Counted from the first letter of the stretch, positions 1-9,639 are shown. The stretch is 64,000 nt of DNA from PALSA-1353 sp050012375 (GCA_050012375.1 JBEKHH010000005.1:62001-126000); one strand, 5' to 3'. Numbers and translations are program-made. The notes: generated by a model from the sequence alone, not told the origin.

Positions 1-73
1 ACCGGGTTTGCGCCGGTTTTATGCCGGTTGGGTGCAACTTATTCTTGTGGCGCGGCGGCCGATTGAAGTCAAA

Positions 74-150
74 TCTCACGCGGAGACGCGGAGCACGCGG
101 AGAACAAGGCGCTGGGTTTTTCCTCCGCGTCTCCGCGTCCCCGCGAGAGA
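74..150. repeat. Imperfect inverted repeat of CGCGGAGA-type words
   Basis: The left arm (74-103) is made of repeated CGCGGAG words and the right arm (121-150) of the complementary CTCCGCG words. The first 20 bases of the arms pair with two mismatches. It would fold as a long hairpin with a loop of about 17 bases. It lies in a gene-free stretch before the toxin-antitoxin pair. Similar word-based palindromes occur at 34404, 40519 and 62407. Confidence 0.7.
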
Positions 151-223
151 TCCTTCTCCGGTATTGATGCCAATACGATTTGGGCGGACCACAATTGAGC
201 GCTATACCCTGCCGGCTTTTTGA

Positions 224-251
224 TTGACTCTATGACTTTTAATGACATAAT
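224..251 (+). promoter_or_regulatory. Sigma70-like promoter of the toxin-antitoxin pair
   Basis: TTGACT (224-229), a 16-base spacer and CATAAT (246-251). The ATG at 258 follows after only 6 bases, so transcription would start at or next to the start codon and give a leaderless mRNA. No Shine-Dalgarno sequence is present. Confidence 0.55.
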
Positions 252-257
252 GTAGCA

Positions 258-518
258 ATGTACGAGATACGCAGCGCCGAAAAGGGGCGGGAGAATTTCA
301 AATCGCTCCCATTGCGTATTCAGGTGAGAGTGCAGGAGGTGTTTGATCGACTTACCCGCTGGCCGAATGTGAGCGGGGTCAAACCGCTTCGGAGATCGCT
401 CAAGGGAGCGTACCGCATTCGGACGGGAGATTGGCGTGTGCTGTTTACCGTCGATGTGCGGGCCGAGCGCGTGATTGTGTTCCGCATCGACAATCGCCGG
501 GACGTTTACGAAGACTGA
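258..518 (+). CDS. RelE/ParE-family toxin
   Basis: An 86-residue protein with the fold signature of the RelE/ParE/HigB superfamily. It has an N-terminal helical part (residues 10-40) and then a strand-rich core with YRIRTGDWRVLFTVD, the typical basic/aromatic centre of these toxins, and a C-terminal strand with VIVFRIDNRRDVY. Family members are mRNA interferases or gyrase inhibitors; which applies here cannot be read from the sequence. It is followed after 9 bases by an XRE antitoxin, so the order is toxin first, as in HigBA-type modules. The start at 258 sits 6 bases after a -10 hexamer. Confidence 0.8.
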   Translation: MYEIRSAEKGRENFKSLPLRIQVRVQEVFDRLTRWPNVSGVKPLRRSLKGAYRIRTGDWRVLFTVDVRAERVIVFRIDNRRDVYED

Positions 519-527
519 AGGTGTGAC

Positions 528-872
528 ATGAGTCTCGATATCATCACCCATAAGGGGCGTCGTTGTGTGCCGGTGCCCATTGAGGAATATGAACGGCTGA
601 ACGATCAGGCGCCGCCCTTTCCGCCTGTGGACGCCGATGGCACGAGTAACGCCATTGACTTCGCTCGCGCCGCCATCGCGCGGCGATTGATTGCGGATCG
701 ACGCTCCGCCGGGCTGAGCCAGCAGCGGCTTGGCAAGCTGGCGGGCGTCCGCCAGGAAACCATTTCACGAATCGAATCGGGCAAGCAGACCGCGACGGTG
801 AGAGTGATCGACAAACTGGACAAGGCGATTCGCCGGGCCAGCGGCCAAGCCAGAAAACGCAAAGCCGGTTAG
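528..872 (+). CDS. XRE-family HTH antitoxin
   Basis: A 114-residue protein. Residues 1-25 (ending VPVPIEEYERL) resemble the N-terminal strand/helix of Phd/YefM-type antitoxins. Residues 55-105 form a helix-turn-helix of the Xre/Cro type, with LSQQRLGKLAGVRQETISR as recognition region. The C-terminus is basic (QARKRKAG). A GAAGG-type ribosome site precedes the ATG. It probably neutralises the upstream RelE-like toxin and autorepresses the promoter at 224-251. The Phd-like assignment of the N-terminus is tentative. Confidence 0.8.
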   Translation: MSLDIITHKGRRCVPVPIEEYERLNDQAPPFPPVDADGTSNAIDFARAAIARRLIADRRSAGLSQQRLGKLAGVRQETISRIESGKQTATVRVIDKLDKAIRRASGQARKRKAG

Positions 873-895
873 TTCCGGCTGACGGCACGGATACC

Positions 896-923
896 TTGTC
901 TACCCCCGCCCGCGTCCTATACT
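896..923 (+). promoter_or_regulatory. Putative metH promoter
   Basis: TTGTCT (896-901), a 16-base spacer and TATACT (918-923). The predicted leader of about 30 bases carries a GGAG motif about 10 bases before the metH ATG. No cobalamin or SAM riboswitch fits in the short gap. Confidence 0.4.
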
Positions 924-959
924 TTCCCGGCCTAAACTCTGGCGTTGGAGTGATTTGCG

Positions 960-3900
960 ATGGATCGGCAGCCCTTTCTGGAACTGGCGCGGCGGCGCGT
1001 CGTTGTGCTCGACGGCGCGATGGGGGCTGCTCTGCAAACTTTTCCACTCGACCTTGAGCGCGATTGGCGAGGGCAGGAAAACATCTGCGAAATCCTCAAC
1101 CTCACGCGGCCGGACCTCATCGAACAAATCCATGAGGGGTTCCTGGCCGTGGGGTGCGATGGCGTCGAGACCAATTCCTTCAGCGGAAGCAAAATCGTTC
1201 TGGCGGAGGCGGGGTTGGCTGATCGCACGACCGAGATCAACCGCATCGCGGCGCAGATCGCGCGGCGGGCGTGCGAGCGATTCGAGACGCCGGATCGGCC
1301 GCGATATGTGATTGGATCGGTTGGGCCGGGGACCAAGATCGTCACCTTCGGCCAGACAAGCTGGGATGTGATGGAACAAAGTTTCTTCGAGCAGATCCTC
1401 GGTCTGCTCGAAGGCGGGGCCGATGTCCTCCTGATCGAAACACAGCAGGATTTGCTGGCCATCAAATGCGCCATCGCCGCGGCGAATCGCGCCTTCGCCC
1501 AGACCGGCCGGCGCACCCCGATCATGGTTTCGGCGTCGATGGATCAACAGAACGGCGAAGAGATGCTCACCGGTTCCGATGCGACGGCCCTGGTCGCGAC
1601 CATGCTTCCCTTCGACGAAATCGACGTCCTTGGATTGAACTGCGCCTTCGGGCCGTACGAACTGGCCGAGTCGATTCGATACGTTTGCGAGAATTGGCCG
1701 CGGCAGGTGAGCGTGCTGCCGAACGCCGGGCTGCCGGTGTACGTGGAAGGGAAAGCGCATTTCCCGATGACTCCGCCCGACTTCACCAAGGGGGTGATGC
1801 GCTTCGTGGAGGAATTCGGGGTCAATATCGTGGGCGGGTGCTGCGGCACCACCGCCGAGCATCTCAAGCTGCTGTGCGAGGCGGTTGGATTTCGCCCGCC
1901 CAAAAAACGCCAGGCCACCGTCAAGGCCCAGGTGTCCAGCCTCATCAGCGCCGTGGATATCCGGCAGGACAACAGCTACCTCATCGTCGCCGAGCGGACC
2001 AACACCAACGGCAGTCGGCAATTCAAGCGGCTGTTGCAGGAGGAAAACTGGGACGCGCTGGTGAGCATGGCCCGCGACGAATTGCGCGAAGGCTCGCACA
2101 TGCTGGATGTCTGCGTGGATTTCGTGGGTCGCGACGGCGTCGCCGACATGCGCCAGGTCATTTCCCGGTACGTCAACGCTCTGCCCGGGCCGATCATGCT
2201 CGACAGCACAAACCCTGCGGTGATGGAAGCGGGGCTGAAGCTCGCCGGCGGACGATGCATACTCAATTCGCTCAACCTGGAAGACGGCGAAGAGCGGGTG
2301 GGGCAGATCTGCGCGCTCGCCAAGAAATACGGCGCGGCGGTCGTGGCCGGGACCATTGACGAGGACAAGCTGAGCGCCATGGCCCGGACGGCGGATCGCA
2401 AGCTGTCCATCGCCAAGCGAATTCGCGACCTGGCGGTGGATAAATTCGGGCTGCACGACGGGGACATCCTTTTCGATCCGCTGGTTCTGCCCGTCAGCAC
2501 GGGCATTGAGGAGGACCGGCGCAACGCCCTGGAGACCATCGAGGGAACTCGCCGGATTTCCCGGGAGTTGCCCAACTGCCATACCGTCGTGGGATTGAGC
2601 AACGTGAGTTTCGGCCTTAAACCCGCCGCTCGCGTCGTCCTCAACGGCGCATTTCTGCACGAACTCATGGAGGCCGGGCTCACGGCGGCCATCGTTCATG
2701 CCAGCAAAATCCTTCCGCGCAACAAGATCGAAGACGAAAAGTGGAGCGCGGCGATGGACCTGATCTACGATCGCCGCCGCGACGGGTTCGATCCGCTCAC
2801 CCATTTCATATCCCTGTTCCCCGACGGGGCCGAAGCGCCGAAGGAAAAGGCCCAGGACAATCTCCCGATTGAGGAGAAGCTCAAGCGGCACATCATCGAC
2901 GGGGAAAAACGCGATCTGACCGTGTATCTCGATGAAGCGATGAAAAAGTATTCGCCGCTGGACATCATCAATGGCATCCTCCTGGAAGGGATGAAGGTGG
3001 TGGGCGAATTGTTCGGCAGCGGGCAGATGCAATTGCCGTTCGTGCTGCAAAGCGCGGAAACGATGAAGGCGGCCGTCGCCCACCTCGAAGGTTTCATGGA
3101 AAAAGCCGACAGCCGGACCAAGGGCCGGATTGTGCTGGCGACCGTGCGGGGCGACGTGCATGACATCGGAAAGAACCTGGTGGATATCATCCTCACCAAC
3201 AACGGCTATACGGTGTTCAACCTCGGCATCAAGCAGCCGCTGCACGACATCCTCCACGCCGCTCGGGAAAAGAGCGCGCACGCCATCGGCATGAGCGGCC
3301 TGCTGGTCAAATCCGTGGCGGTGATGAAGGAGAACCTGGAAGAACTCAACGCGGCGGGCGTGTCGATTCCCGTGCTGCTCGGTGGAGCGGCGCTCACTCG
3401 GGATTATGCGGAGGAAACCCTGGCGGAGCTGTACCGCGGTCCGCTGCTCTATTGCAAGGATGCCTTTGAAGGCCTGCACGCGATGGACGAGATTTCCGGC
3501 GGAAAGATCGACGCGGCCGTGGATCGTCAGCGCCGGCGGGCGCAGCATCGAAAATCCCTCCGCGCCGAAAGCGAAAAGAAATTCGGGCACATCATCGCCG
3601 GCGAGAAAGGCGGCCCTGCCGTCGCGAAAGACAATCCCGTTCCCACGCCCCCGTTCTGGGGCCGGCGGATCGTCACTGAAATCTCCCCGAGTCACGCCTT
3701 CACGTTCATCAACAAAACCGCCCTCTACACCGGACAGTGGGGGTTCAAACAGAAGGGATCATCGCCCGAGCAATATCGCCAATTGATCGCCGAAACGGCC
3801 GATCCGATTTTTGAATCTCTCAAGCGGCAGGCGGTGGAGGAGAAGCTCATCGAGCCGAAGGTGGTTTACGGATATTTTCCGGTGCAAGGCGATGGCGATG

Positions 3901-4463
3901 ACCTGATCGTGTATCACGCGGAGGAGTTCCCCGCGGCGGGGAGAATCCCGGCCGGCAATCCTCGCCAGTGGATGCGCTTCTCATTGCCGCGCCAGTCCGG
4001 CCGTCGCCGGTTGTGCATCGCCGATTTCTTCCGATCCAAGGCATCGGGAGAATTCGATGTCCTGGGCGTGCAAGTGGTCACCGTGGGCGATCGCGCCACC
4101 GAGGCCGCCGAAAAGCTGCGCCGCGCCGACCGGTATCAGAACTATCTCTATCTGCACGGCTTCGGCGTCGAATCCGCCGAAGGCCTCGCCGAATACTGGC
4201 ACAAACACATGCGTCAGGAACTCGGCTTCGGCGGCGAGGATGCGCCCGGCATCGAGGAACTGTTCCACCAGGGCTATCGCGGAAGCCGATACAGCCTGGG
4301 GTATCCGGCTTGTCCGAATCTGGAGGATCGTGTTAAAATCATGGAATTGCTGCGGCCGGAGGAAATCGGCGTGCAGCTCAGCGAGAGTTTTATGATGGTT
4401 CCCGAGCAGTCAACCGATGCTCTGATTGTACACCATCCGCAGGCGAAGTATTTTGATGCGTGA
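960..4463 (+). CDS. metH: Cobalamin-dependent methionine synthase
   Basis: A 1167-residue full-length MetH that transfers a methyl group from 5-methyltetrahydrofolate through cobalamin to homocysteine in the cytosol. Four modules are visible. The homocysteine/zinc domain (about 1-320) has zinc ligands C228 in GLNCAFGP and C294-C295 in GGCCGTT. A pterin-binding domain follows (about 340-620). The cobalamin domain (about 650-880) has the DVHDIGKN motif with lower axial ligand H734. The C-terminal SAM reactivation domain (about 910-1160) ends with PEQSTDALIVHHPQAKYF. Length and order match the E. coli-type enzyme. It stands alone, between the toxin-antitoxin pair and a sensor kinase gene. A 931-residue antisense ORF inside it is a codon-bias shadow. 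Confidence 0.97.
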   Translation: MDRQPFLELARRRVVVLDGAMGAALQTFPLDLERDWRGQENICEILNLTRPDLIEQIHEGFLAVGCDGVETNSFSGSKIVLAEAGLADRTTEINRIAAQIARRACERFETPDRPRYVIGSVGPGTKIVTFGQTSWDVMEQSFFEQILGLLEGGADVLLIETQQDLLAIKCAIAAANRAFAQTGRRTPIMVSASMDQQNGEEMLTGSDATALVATMLPFDEIDVLGLNCAFGPYELAESIRYVCENWPRQVSVLPNAGLPVYVEGKAHFPMTPPDFTKGVMRFVEEFGVNIVGGCCGTTAEHLKLLCEAVGFRPPKKRQATVKAQVSSLISAVDIRQDNSYLIVAERTNTNGSRQFKRLLQEENWDALVSMARDELREGSHMLDVCVDFVGRDGVADMRQVISRYVNALPGPIMLDSTNPAVMEAGLKLAGGRCILNSLNLEDGEERVGQICALAKKYGAAVVAGTIDEDKLSAMARTADRKLSIAKRIRDLAVDKFGLHDGDILFDPLVLPVSTGIEEDRRNALETIEGTRRISRELPNCHTVVGLSNVSFGLKPAARVVLNGAFLHELMEAGLTAAIVHASKILPRNKIEDEKWSAAMDLIYDRRRDGFDPLTHFISLFPDGAEAPKEKAQDNLPIEEKLKRHIIDGEKRDLTVYLDEAMKKYSPLDIINGILLEGMKVVGELFGSGQMQLPFVLQSAETMKAAVAHLEGFMEKADSRTKGRIVLATVRGDVHDIGKNLVDIILTNNGYTVFNLGIKQPLHDILHAAREKSAHAIGMSGLLVKSVAVMKENLEELNAAGVSIPVLLGGAALTRDYAEETLAELYRGPLLYCKDAFEGLHAMDEISGGKIDAAVDRQRRRAQHRKSLRAESEKKFGHIIAGEKGGPAVAKDNPVPTPPFWGRRIVTEISPSHAFTFINKTALYTGQWGFKQKGSSPEQYRQLIAETADPIFESLKRQAVEEKLIEPKVVYGYFPVQGDGDDLIVYHAEEFPAAGRIPAGNPRQWMRFSLPRQSGRRRLCIADFFRSKASGEFDVLGVQVVTVGDRATEAAEKLRRADRYQNYLYLHGFGVESAEGLAEYWHKHMRQELGFGGEDAPGIEELFHQGYRGSRYSLGYPACPNLEDRVKIMELLRPEEIGVQLSESFMMVPEQSTDALIVHHPQAKYFDA

Positions 4464-4571
4464 GTTCATGAAGAGGGGCGAAAGCTGCGTGCGGTGACCT
4501 TGTCGAAGGCTGTAGCCATTTCTGATCGTCCTGTGCCTGTCGGCTTTTGCTGATGCCAGTGAGCGCTAACC

Positions 4572-6350
4572 ATGACTGATCTCTCAGCCCGGTCGGCCGT
4601 TTCCAAACCCTCCCTCGCGGTGTCGCTGCTCTTTTGTGCGGTCCTCGCCGGGCTGGTGGCATGGTTGCGCTTGCGCATTTTCGAGCATGCATCGGTCGGA
4701 GTCGGATACGCCTTGCCCATCGTGCTGGTGGGTTGGACCCGACGCCGCTGGCTGGTCTGGCTCATGTGCCTGGTCTTTTTTTCGATGGCCCTCTACAAGT
4801 TCCGGGTGAATAGCAATGTCAGCACGCTGTTGCCGCAGCAAAGGGACTTCGGGTTCCTGCTGCTGATGGCGGACCTGTTCTTCGTAGCGGCGATTGTCGA
4901 TCTGGTCCTGCGGCGCGAGGGATCTTTGGAATTGGGGCGCCAGGAACTGCATCGTAGAAGCGAGGATTTGAAATTCAGCAACGAGGGTCTGCGTGAGCGG
5001 CAGGAAATCACCGAAACGCTGTTGAAGTTGTCGCGGTCTCTCACGGCCGGTCTGAGCCGGGAGGCATTCGCCGCGATCGCCGGCACCGTTCACCGCCTCC
5101 TCGGGACCTCAACCGCCATCGCCATGTGGGAGCTTCACGGCCAGGAACTGACGGTGATCGGGCACGACGGATTCACGGCCGAGACCGCCCAAAGCGTCGA
5201 TGCCCCTCGTCAAAGCGGATTCGCTCGCCTGGTGAGCGAAACCCAAAAATCAGTGGCGATCGGCAACGTGTCGCTTCGCTCGGACCTGAACCTGCCTGCC
5301 AGCCCTGCCGGGGAAGGGTTTCAGGCCCTGCTGGGCTCGCCCCTCAAGATGGAAGACAAAGTCGTGGGAGCCCTGGTCGTGTGCAGCCACCGAGTCCGCC
5401 CCTGGACCGAGACCGACATCTCCCTGATCGAATCCCTCGCCGCACAGGCTTCGGTGAGCCTCGCCGCCACCCGGCTTTTGGAACAGATCGAAAACGAGCA
5501 AAAGGAATTGCAGACGGTGCTCGATACCGTGCCCTTCGGAATCGTACGCCTCGATGCAAGGACTTCCAAGTTGATCTGCAATCCGGCCGGCGCCGCGATG
5601 CTGGGCCTTCCGGAGGTCAGCGACGCCGGCCCGGGAAACTGGCCCAAGGCGCGATTGGTCGGCCGCGGCGGGGAGATCGCCCCGGGTGAAGACCCGCTGA
5701 TGCGCGCGTTGCGCGGCGAGGTGACGGTGGCCATGGAGCTGGAAATCCACCTCCCCGGCAGTTCGAAAATCAACACGCTGTGCAACGCCGCCCCCATCCG
5801 CGATCGCTCGGGCGCGATTTCCGGCGCCGTCGGCGCTTTCCTCGACGTTTCCTCCCAGAAATCATCAAACGAGACGATCGATTCCGGATTTGATTTCAAT
5901 GATTGGCTCACCGTCGAATGCCGCCAGGTTCAGCCCCGCGCCGAACGAAAGCATTTGGAATTTGTCTGCAATCCGCTGCAAAGGAGCATTCGCCTGAGCG
6001 TCGATCGAAACAAGCTGTCGCGCATCCTGACAAGCCTCATCGACAACGCCATCAAATACACCGACAGCGGTCACGTGCATGTTTTGGCCGAACTTTTGCC
6101 CGATGGGCGGCCCAGCGTCTGCGTGAGCGATACGGGAGTGGGCATCGCACCGGAAGACCTCTGGGCCATCGCCGAGGAATTCGCGCAGGGGAAGAGTCCC
6201 GATCGTCCCGCGAGCGGTGGTTTAGGCCTGGGACTATCCGTTTCCAAACGCTTCATCGAAGCGATGGGCGGAAAGCTGGAAGTCGCCAGCCAGCTCGGCA
6301 GGGGAAGCACCTTCACCTTCACGCTTCCGGCATCGTGCGTGGTGGAATGA
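4572..6350 (+). CDS. Membrane sensor histidine kinase-like protein (GAF-PAS-HATPase) without H-box
   Basis: A 592-residue protein. Residues 15-110 contain about four hydrophobic segments. A short coiled coil follows (115-155), then a GAF domain (about 160-300) and a PAS domain (about 310-425). A GHKL ATPase domain (about 435-588) has N-box DNAIKYT (N492), G1 DTGVGIA and G2 GGLGLGLSVSKR. The PAS end runs almost directly into the strand that precedes the ATPase, leaving no room for a dimerisation/phosphoacceptor helix pair and no HE[LI]RTP-like motif. It may be an ATPase-only or partner-dependent sensor. No response regulator lies next to it. The next gene starts 13 bases downstream. Confidence 0.8.
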   Translation: MTDLSARSAVSKPSLAVSLLFCAVLAGLVAWLRLRIFEHASVGVGYALPIVLVGWTRRRWLVWLMCLVFFSMALYKFRVNSNVSTLLPQQRDFGFLLLMADLFFVAAIVDLVLRREGSLELGRQELHRRSEDLKFSNEGLRERQEITETLLKLSRSLTAGLSREAFAAIAGTVHRLLGTSTAIAMWELHGQELTVIGHDGFTAETAQSVDAPRQSGFARLVSETQKSVAIGNVSLRSDLNLPASPAGEGFQALLGSPLKMEDKVVGALVVCSHRVRPWTETDISLIESLAAQASVSLAATRLLEQIENEQKELQTVLDTVPFGIVRLDARTSKLICNPAGAAMLGLPEVSDAGPGNWPKARLVGRGGEIAPGEDPLMRALRGEVTVAMELEIHLPGSSKINTLCNAAPIRDRSGAISGAVGAFLDVSSQKSSNETIDSGFDFNDWLTVECRQVQPRAERKHLEFVCNPLQRSIRLSVDRNKLSRILTSLIDNAIKYTDSGHVHVLAELLPDGRPSVCVSDTGVGIAPEDLWAIAEEFAQGKSPDRPASGGLGLGLSVSKRFIEAMGGKLEVASQLGRGSTFTFTLPASCVVE

Positions 6351-6363
6351 CGGAACCGATGCG

Positions 6364-7158
6364 ATGAAACCGGCGTCAGTGGCGTTTCGCGTCATCGGTG
6401 AATTCAATCGCCCCGATGTCATCGCCACCTGGGTCGATCGCCCCCGCCCCCGTCCCGTTGAAATTGAAAATGAAATCGAGCGGGCCTGGCGGCAAGCGCG
6501 ATCTCGCCGGGGGGTGAAGTTATTTGACGGACCCATGTGCCGGCTGGAATGCTATCGCGCCGGCAAAACCCTTGAACTGGAACTCAGCCGCACCTCGTAC
6601 AAAATCTTCTGGGGCACCAACCTCACCCATGCCGATCTGGCCGACCGTTATGGCCCCGAAGCCCTGGCCAATCCCGTGGGATTGAGCTGCGCGCTCGAAA
6701 GTTCGGACGGATATTTGATGCTCGGCCGCCGAAACGCCTCGCTCGCCTATTACCCGCTGAGAGTCCATCCGTTCGCCGGAACGCTCGAGCCGGCCGATCC
6801 CCTGGACGTCTTCGCGGGCGCCGAGCGCGAATTGGCCGAGGAACTCGCTTTCACCCCGGGCGATATTGCCGGCATACTTTGCATTGGAATGATCGAGGAC
6901 CTTTCGCTTCGCCAGCCGGAATTGATCTTCAGCGTCCGATCGACTCGATCGCGCATGGAGATCGAGCAAATGCTCGACGCTGCGGAACACAACGCATGCG
7001 TGGCGATCGAATCCCGGCCGGATAAGTTGGAGGCGGCGCTAAACGATCCCGCCCTCACGCCGGTGGCCCTCGGGACCGCGCTGCTCTGGGGCCGAGGGCA
7101 TTTCGGCGCAGCCTGGTTTGACGCGGCCAGGCGTGCGGTTAACCTCGGGGCTCCATGA
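6364..7158 (+). CDS. Nudix hydrolase-like protein (NUDT22-like)
   Basis: A 264-residue protein. Residues 100-260 look like a Nudix fold: substrate strand VGLSCALESSDGYLMLGRRN, then G-(x)n-ERELAEELAF (about residues 150-162), a slightly relaxed Nudix box. The long N-terminal region (1-95) with PMCRLECYRAGKTLELELS resembles NUDT22/UDP-sugar diphosphatase relatives, but this is from memory of the family. It would hydrolyse a nucleoside-diphosphate derivative. Its stop overlaps the next ATG by 4 bases (ATGA), so it is translationally coupled to the IMPase-like gene. Confidence 0.6.
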   Translation: MKPASVAFRVIGEFNRPDVIATWVDRPRPRPVEIENEIERAWRQARSRRGVKLFDGPMCRLECYRAGKTLELELSRTSYKIFWGTNLTHADLADRYGPEALANPVGLSCALESSDGYLMLGRRNASLAYYPLRVHPFAGTLEPADPLDVFAGAERELAEELAFTPGDIAGILCIGMIEDLSLRQPELIFSVRSTRSRMEIEQMLDAAEHNACVAIESRPDKLEAALNDPALTPVALGTALLWGRGHFGAAWFDAARRAVNLGAP

Positions 7159-7970
7159 ACCTCAGTGATGAACTCGAGTGCGCAACGGAGTTGGCCCGCG
7201 CCGCAGGCGCTCTCGTCGCCGAACAATACGGAAAGGTCGATCGTCTCCTCAAGCGCCACGACGAAGCCGTAACCGAAGCCGACCGCGGCAGCCAGCGCCT
7301 GATCGTGAGCGGCCTGCGGCGCAGATTCAGCGGCGACGGAATCGTCGGCGAGGAGAGCGACAGCGGCGACGCCATCACTTTCGATGTCCCCAAACCCTCC
7401 GGACGAAACTGGGTCATCGATCCGATCGACGGCACCAACAATTTCCTCGCCGGCCTGGGAATCTTCGCGGTCTGCATCGGCCTGCTCGACGGCGGGCATC
7501 CCGTCCTCGGCGTCGTGTATGACGTCACCCGCGATCAGCTCTTCGTCGCCGCCAGCGGGCAGGGGGCCTGGCTGGGGACGCAGCGCCTGCGGGCGAATGA
7601 ATCCCCCCTCGGCGATAACGCGATGCTCATGCTCACGAGCAATCTGCTCGGCCCGGACAAGAAAGCGCCCGCCTACGCCCGGCGCTGGCTCGATCAGACC
7701 AACTGGAAGATTCGCATGCTGGGCTCGGCGGCCATGGAGGCGATGCAGGTGGCCATGGGCGTCGCCCACGGCGCGGTCACCCTCAACGGAAAGCTCTGGG
7801 ACATCGCCGCTCCCGCCGCGATCGTGATCGAGGCCGGCGGCATCGTCACCGATCCGCACGGAGAGGCAATTTTCCCCTTCGATCTCACCGGCTACACCGG
7901 CGCAAAGGTGCCCTACCTCATGGCCGGACCCGCCGCCCATCCCCTGCTCCTGAGCGAAATGCGGAGATAG
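7155..7970 (+). CDS. Inositol monophosphatase-family phosphatase
   Basis: A 271-residue protein of the Mg-dependent, Li-sensitive phosphatase superfamily (SuhB, HisN-type phosphatase, CysQ). Metal-binding motifs are GEES (about residue 67), DPIDGTNNF (from D89) and KLWDIAAPAAIVIEAGG near 215-231, all in order and spacing typical of the family. Substrate cannot be decided; histidinol phosphatase, inositol phosphatase or PAP phosphatase are all possible. It overlaps the Nudix gene by 4 bases and is followed after one base by the SGNH-like gene. Confidence 0.88.
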   Translation: MNLSDELECATELARAAGALVAEQYGKVDRLLKRHDEAVTEADRGSQRLIVSGLRRRFSGDGIVGEESDSGDAITFDVPKPSGRNWVIDPIDGTNNFLAGLGIFAVCIGLLDGGHPVLGVVYDVTRDQLFVAASGQGAWLGTQRLRANESPLGDNAMLMLTSNLLGPDKKAPAYARRWLDQTNWKIRMLGSAAMEAMQVAMGVAHGAVTLNGKLWDIAAPAAIVIEAGGIVTDPHGEAIFPFDLTGYTGAKVPYLMAGPAAHPLLLSEMRR

Positions 7971-7971
7971 G

Positions 7972-9639
7972 ATGGAACGACTCCAGCCGATCCAGGCAAA
8001 ATCGGTTCCATCATTCGGGCTTGTCTGGCTGCTGACGGTGGTCGGCGCGAGCCTGATGTTTCCCGTTATTTCCGTCCTGTTCGTCAACTATTACAAAAGC
8101 GAAGACCCCGCCTGGATCGACCTCCTGTATCGCCAAAAACACGTGGCCCTCCAGCGCAGAGCATCGGAGCCTCGTCGCCTTGTGATCGTCGGTGGATCGG
8201 GAGCCCTCTTCGGAATCGACGCCGAGCTGATCGAAAAGAAGCTCCACATTCCCACGGTGAATTTCGCGACTCATGCCGGCCTCGGCTTGCGATATCTGCT
8301 GGACCGCGCCGAGCGCGAGCTGCGCTCGGGCGACATCGTTCTGCTCGCCGCCGAATACGAAACCTGGCCTGACGCCTATCGCGATTCAGAGGGCCCCGCT
8401 TTCGATTACATCTGGACGTACGACAAGCCATACCTCGCGAGCATGAACCGAATCGAAGCGGCAAAAATGATATCCGCCGTTCCCTGGTCCCAGTGGCCGC
8501 GATCCACCGCCGGCTGGATCGACCGCATTCACGGCGACTATTTCCATTTCCGTGAGTTGTCCTTCTACAGCGTCGCGACGCTGGATTCGAGCGGCGATAT
8601 CCACGTCACCGCTCCATCCGCAAAATCCCAGCCGCCGTCGTTTCCATTTCCGGGCGATCCCACGCTCCCGGCAATGCAATCCATCCGTCAATTCGGTTCG
8701 TTTGCTCGATCCAAGGGAATTCAATTGCTCTGGACCTGGCCGAATATCGCTCGGCCCGCAACGCTTTCGCAGCCGCCCGGCTTTCTGATCGACCGTCTTC
8801 AAAGCAGCGGATTTGTGATTCTGGATCAGCCGGCCGACAACGCATTTCCCCCCGATTGGTTCATGGACACGCCGTACCACCCCAATCCCTGCTGCCGCCG
8901 CGTGCGCACCGAAGAGTTAATCCGCCGCCTCCGGCCGGTCCTGGGATTGCCGCCGGCCCCGCAAAAGGTCACCGGCCTGTTTCTGCTGGCGGGAACGGAT
9001 CATCGCCGGACCGATGGAAATACATTTGCCGACCATCCCGGCGTGGTGTTTCGATATTTAAGCCCAGAGCCCGGCCTCGATGCCATCTCACCGGAGGCAG
9101 CAGCCCAGCTCGTGCGCGGCGGCACACCGGTCTACACCGATTCCGAAGAAGCCAGAAAGCTGCTGGCATCCGCGGACCTGACGCTCCAGTTGCAATCCCG
9201 CCAGAGCCTGAGCATCCCCGAGTGGTTCGCCCAATATCCATCATGCGTTTTTTGTGTTGCCGCTCCGCCCAACCATTCGCTCGACCCCATCTGGAAAAGC
9301 GCGATCCCCAACACCATCTATCGCCAGTTGGCAACCGGCGCCGCCAGCGCCGCGATGTTCAGCGCCGGCGCGGCTCCTATCCTCGGCGGTGAAATCAACC
9401 AACAGCGGCTCCAATCGAATGCAATCCCCTGCGTGGTTTCCATCCACACCGTCCCGCAAGCCCAAATTGTCGTTGACGACCGCGAATTCGTTTCCTCCCC
9501 GGCCGGGGTGTGCGTCGTCGCGATCGATCCAGAGATGGGCATCGTGGTCGGCAGCGCGATCTTCGCGGGGGGCGCGAACCTCGAAACCTGGCGACTTTAC
9601 CGCGTGGCCGAGCGCACCGCTTCCGGACGTGCTCTATAA
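7972..9639 (+). CDS. Membrane-anchored SGNH-like protein paired with an MBOAT acyltransferase
   Basis: A 555-residue protein with one N-terminal membrane segment (about residues 18-40). An extracytoplasmic region follows, starting LVIVGGSGALFGIDAELIEK, which resembles the first block of SGNH/GDSL-like domains seen in AlgJ/AlgX/DltD-type partners of MBOAT proteins. Residues about 335-555 form a second domain not recognised. It overlaps the following MBOAT gene by 11 bases, supporting a joint role in modifying an exported polymer. Catalytic Asp/His were not securely placed, so activity is inferred from context only. Confidence 0.6.
   Translation: MERLQPIQAKSVPSFGLVWLLTVVGASLMFPVISVLFVNYYKSEDPAWIDLLYRQKHVALQRRASEPRRLVIVGGSGALFGIDAELIEKKLHIPTVNFATHAGLGLRYLLDRAERELRSGDIVLLAAEYETWPDAYRDSEGPAFDYIWTYDKPYLASMNRIEAAKMISAVPWSQWPRSTAGWIDRIHGDYFHFRELSFYSVATLDSSGDIHVTAPSAKSQPPSFPFPGDPTLPAMQSIRQFGSFARSKGIQLLWTWPNIARPATLSQPPGFLIDRLQSSGFVILDQPADNAFPPDWFMDTPYHPNPCCRRVRTEELIRRLRPVLGLPPAPQKVTGLFLLAGTDHRRTDGNTFADHPGVVFRYLSPEPGLDAISPEAAAQLVRGGTPVYTDSEEARKLLASADLTLQLQSRQSLSIPEWFAQYPSCVFCVAAPPNHSLDPIWKSAIPNTIYRQLATGAASAAMFSAGAAPILGGEINQQRLQSNAIPCVVSIHTVPQAQIVVDDREFVSSPAGVCVVAIDPEMGIVVGSAIFAGGANLETWRLYRVAERTASGRAL

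Noticed and set aside
873..959. Cobalamin or SAM riboswitch upstream of metH
   Set aside because: The gap is 87 bases and no conserved B12 box or SAM fold was found.
900..3695. Long antisense ORF (931 codons) within metH
   Set aside because: It lies opposite a complete MetH, has low-complexity His/Arg/Gly-rich content and no start signal; it is a GC-rich third-position shadow.
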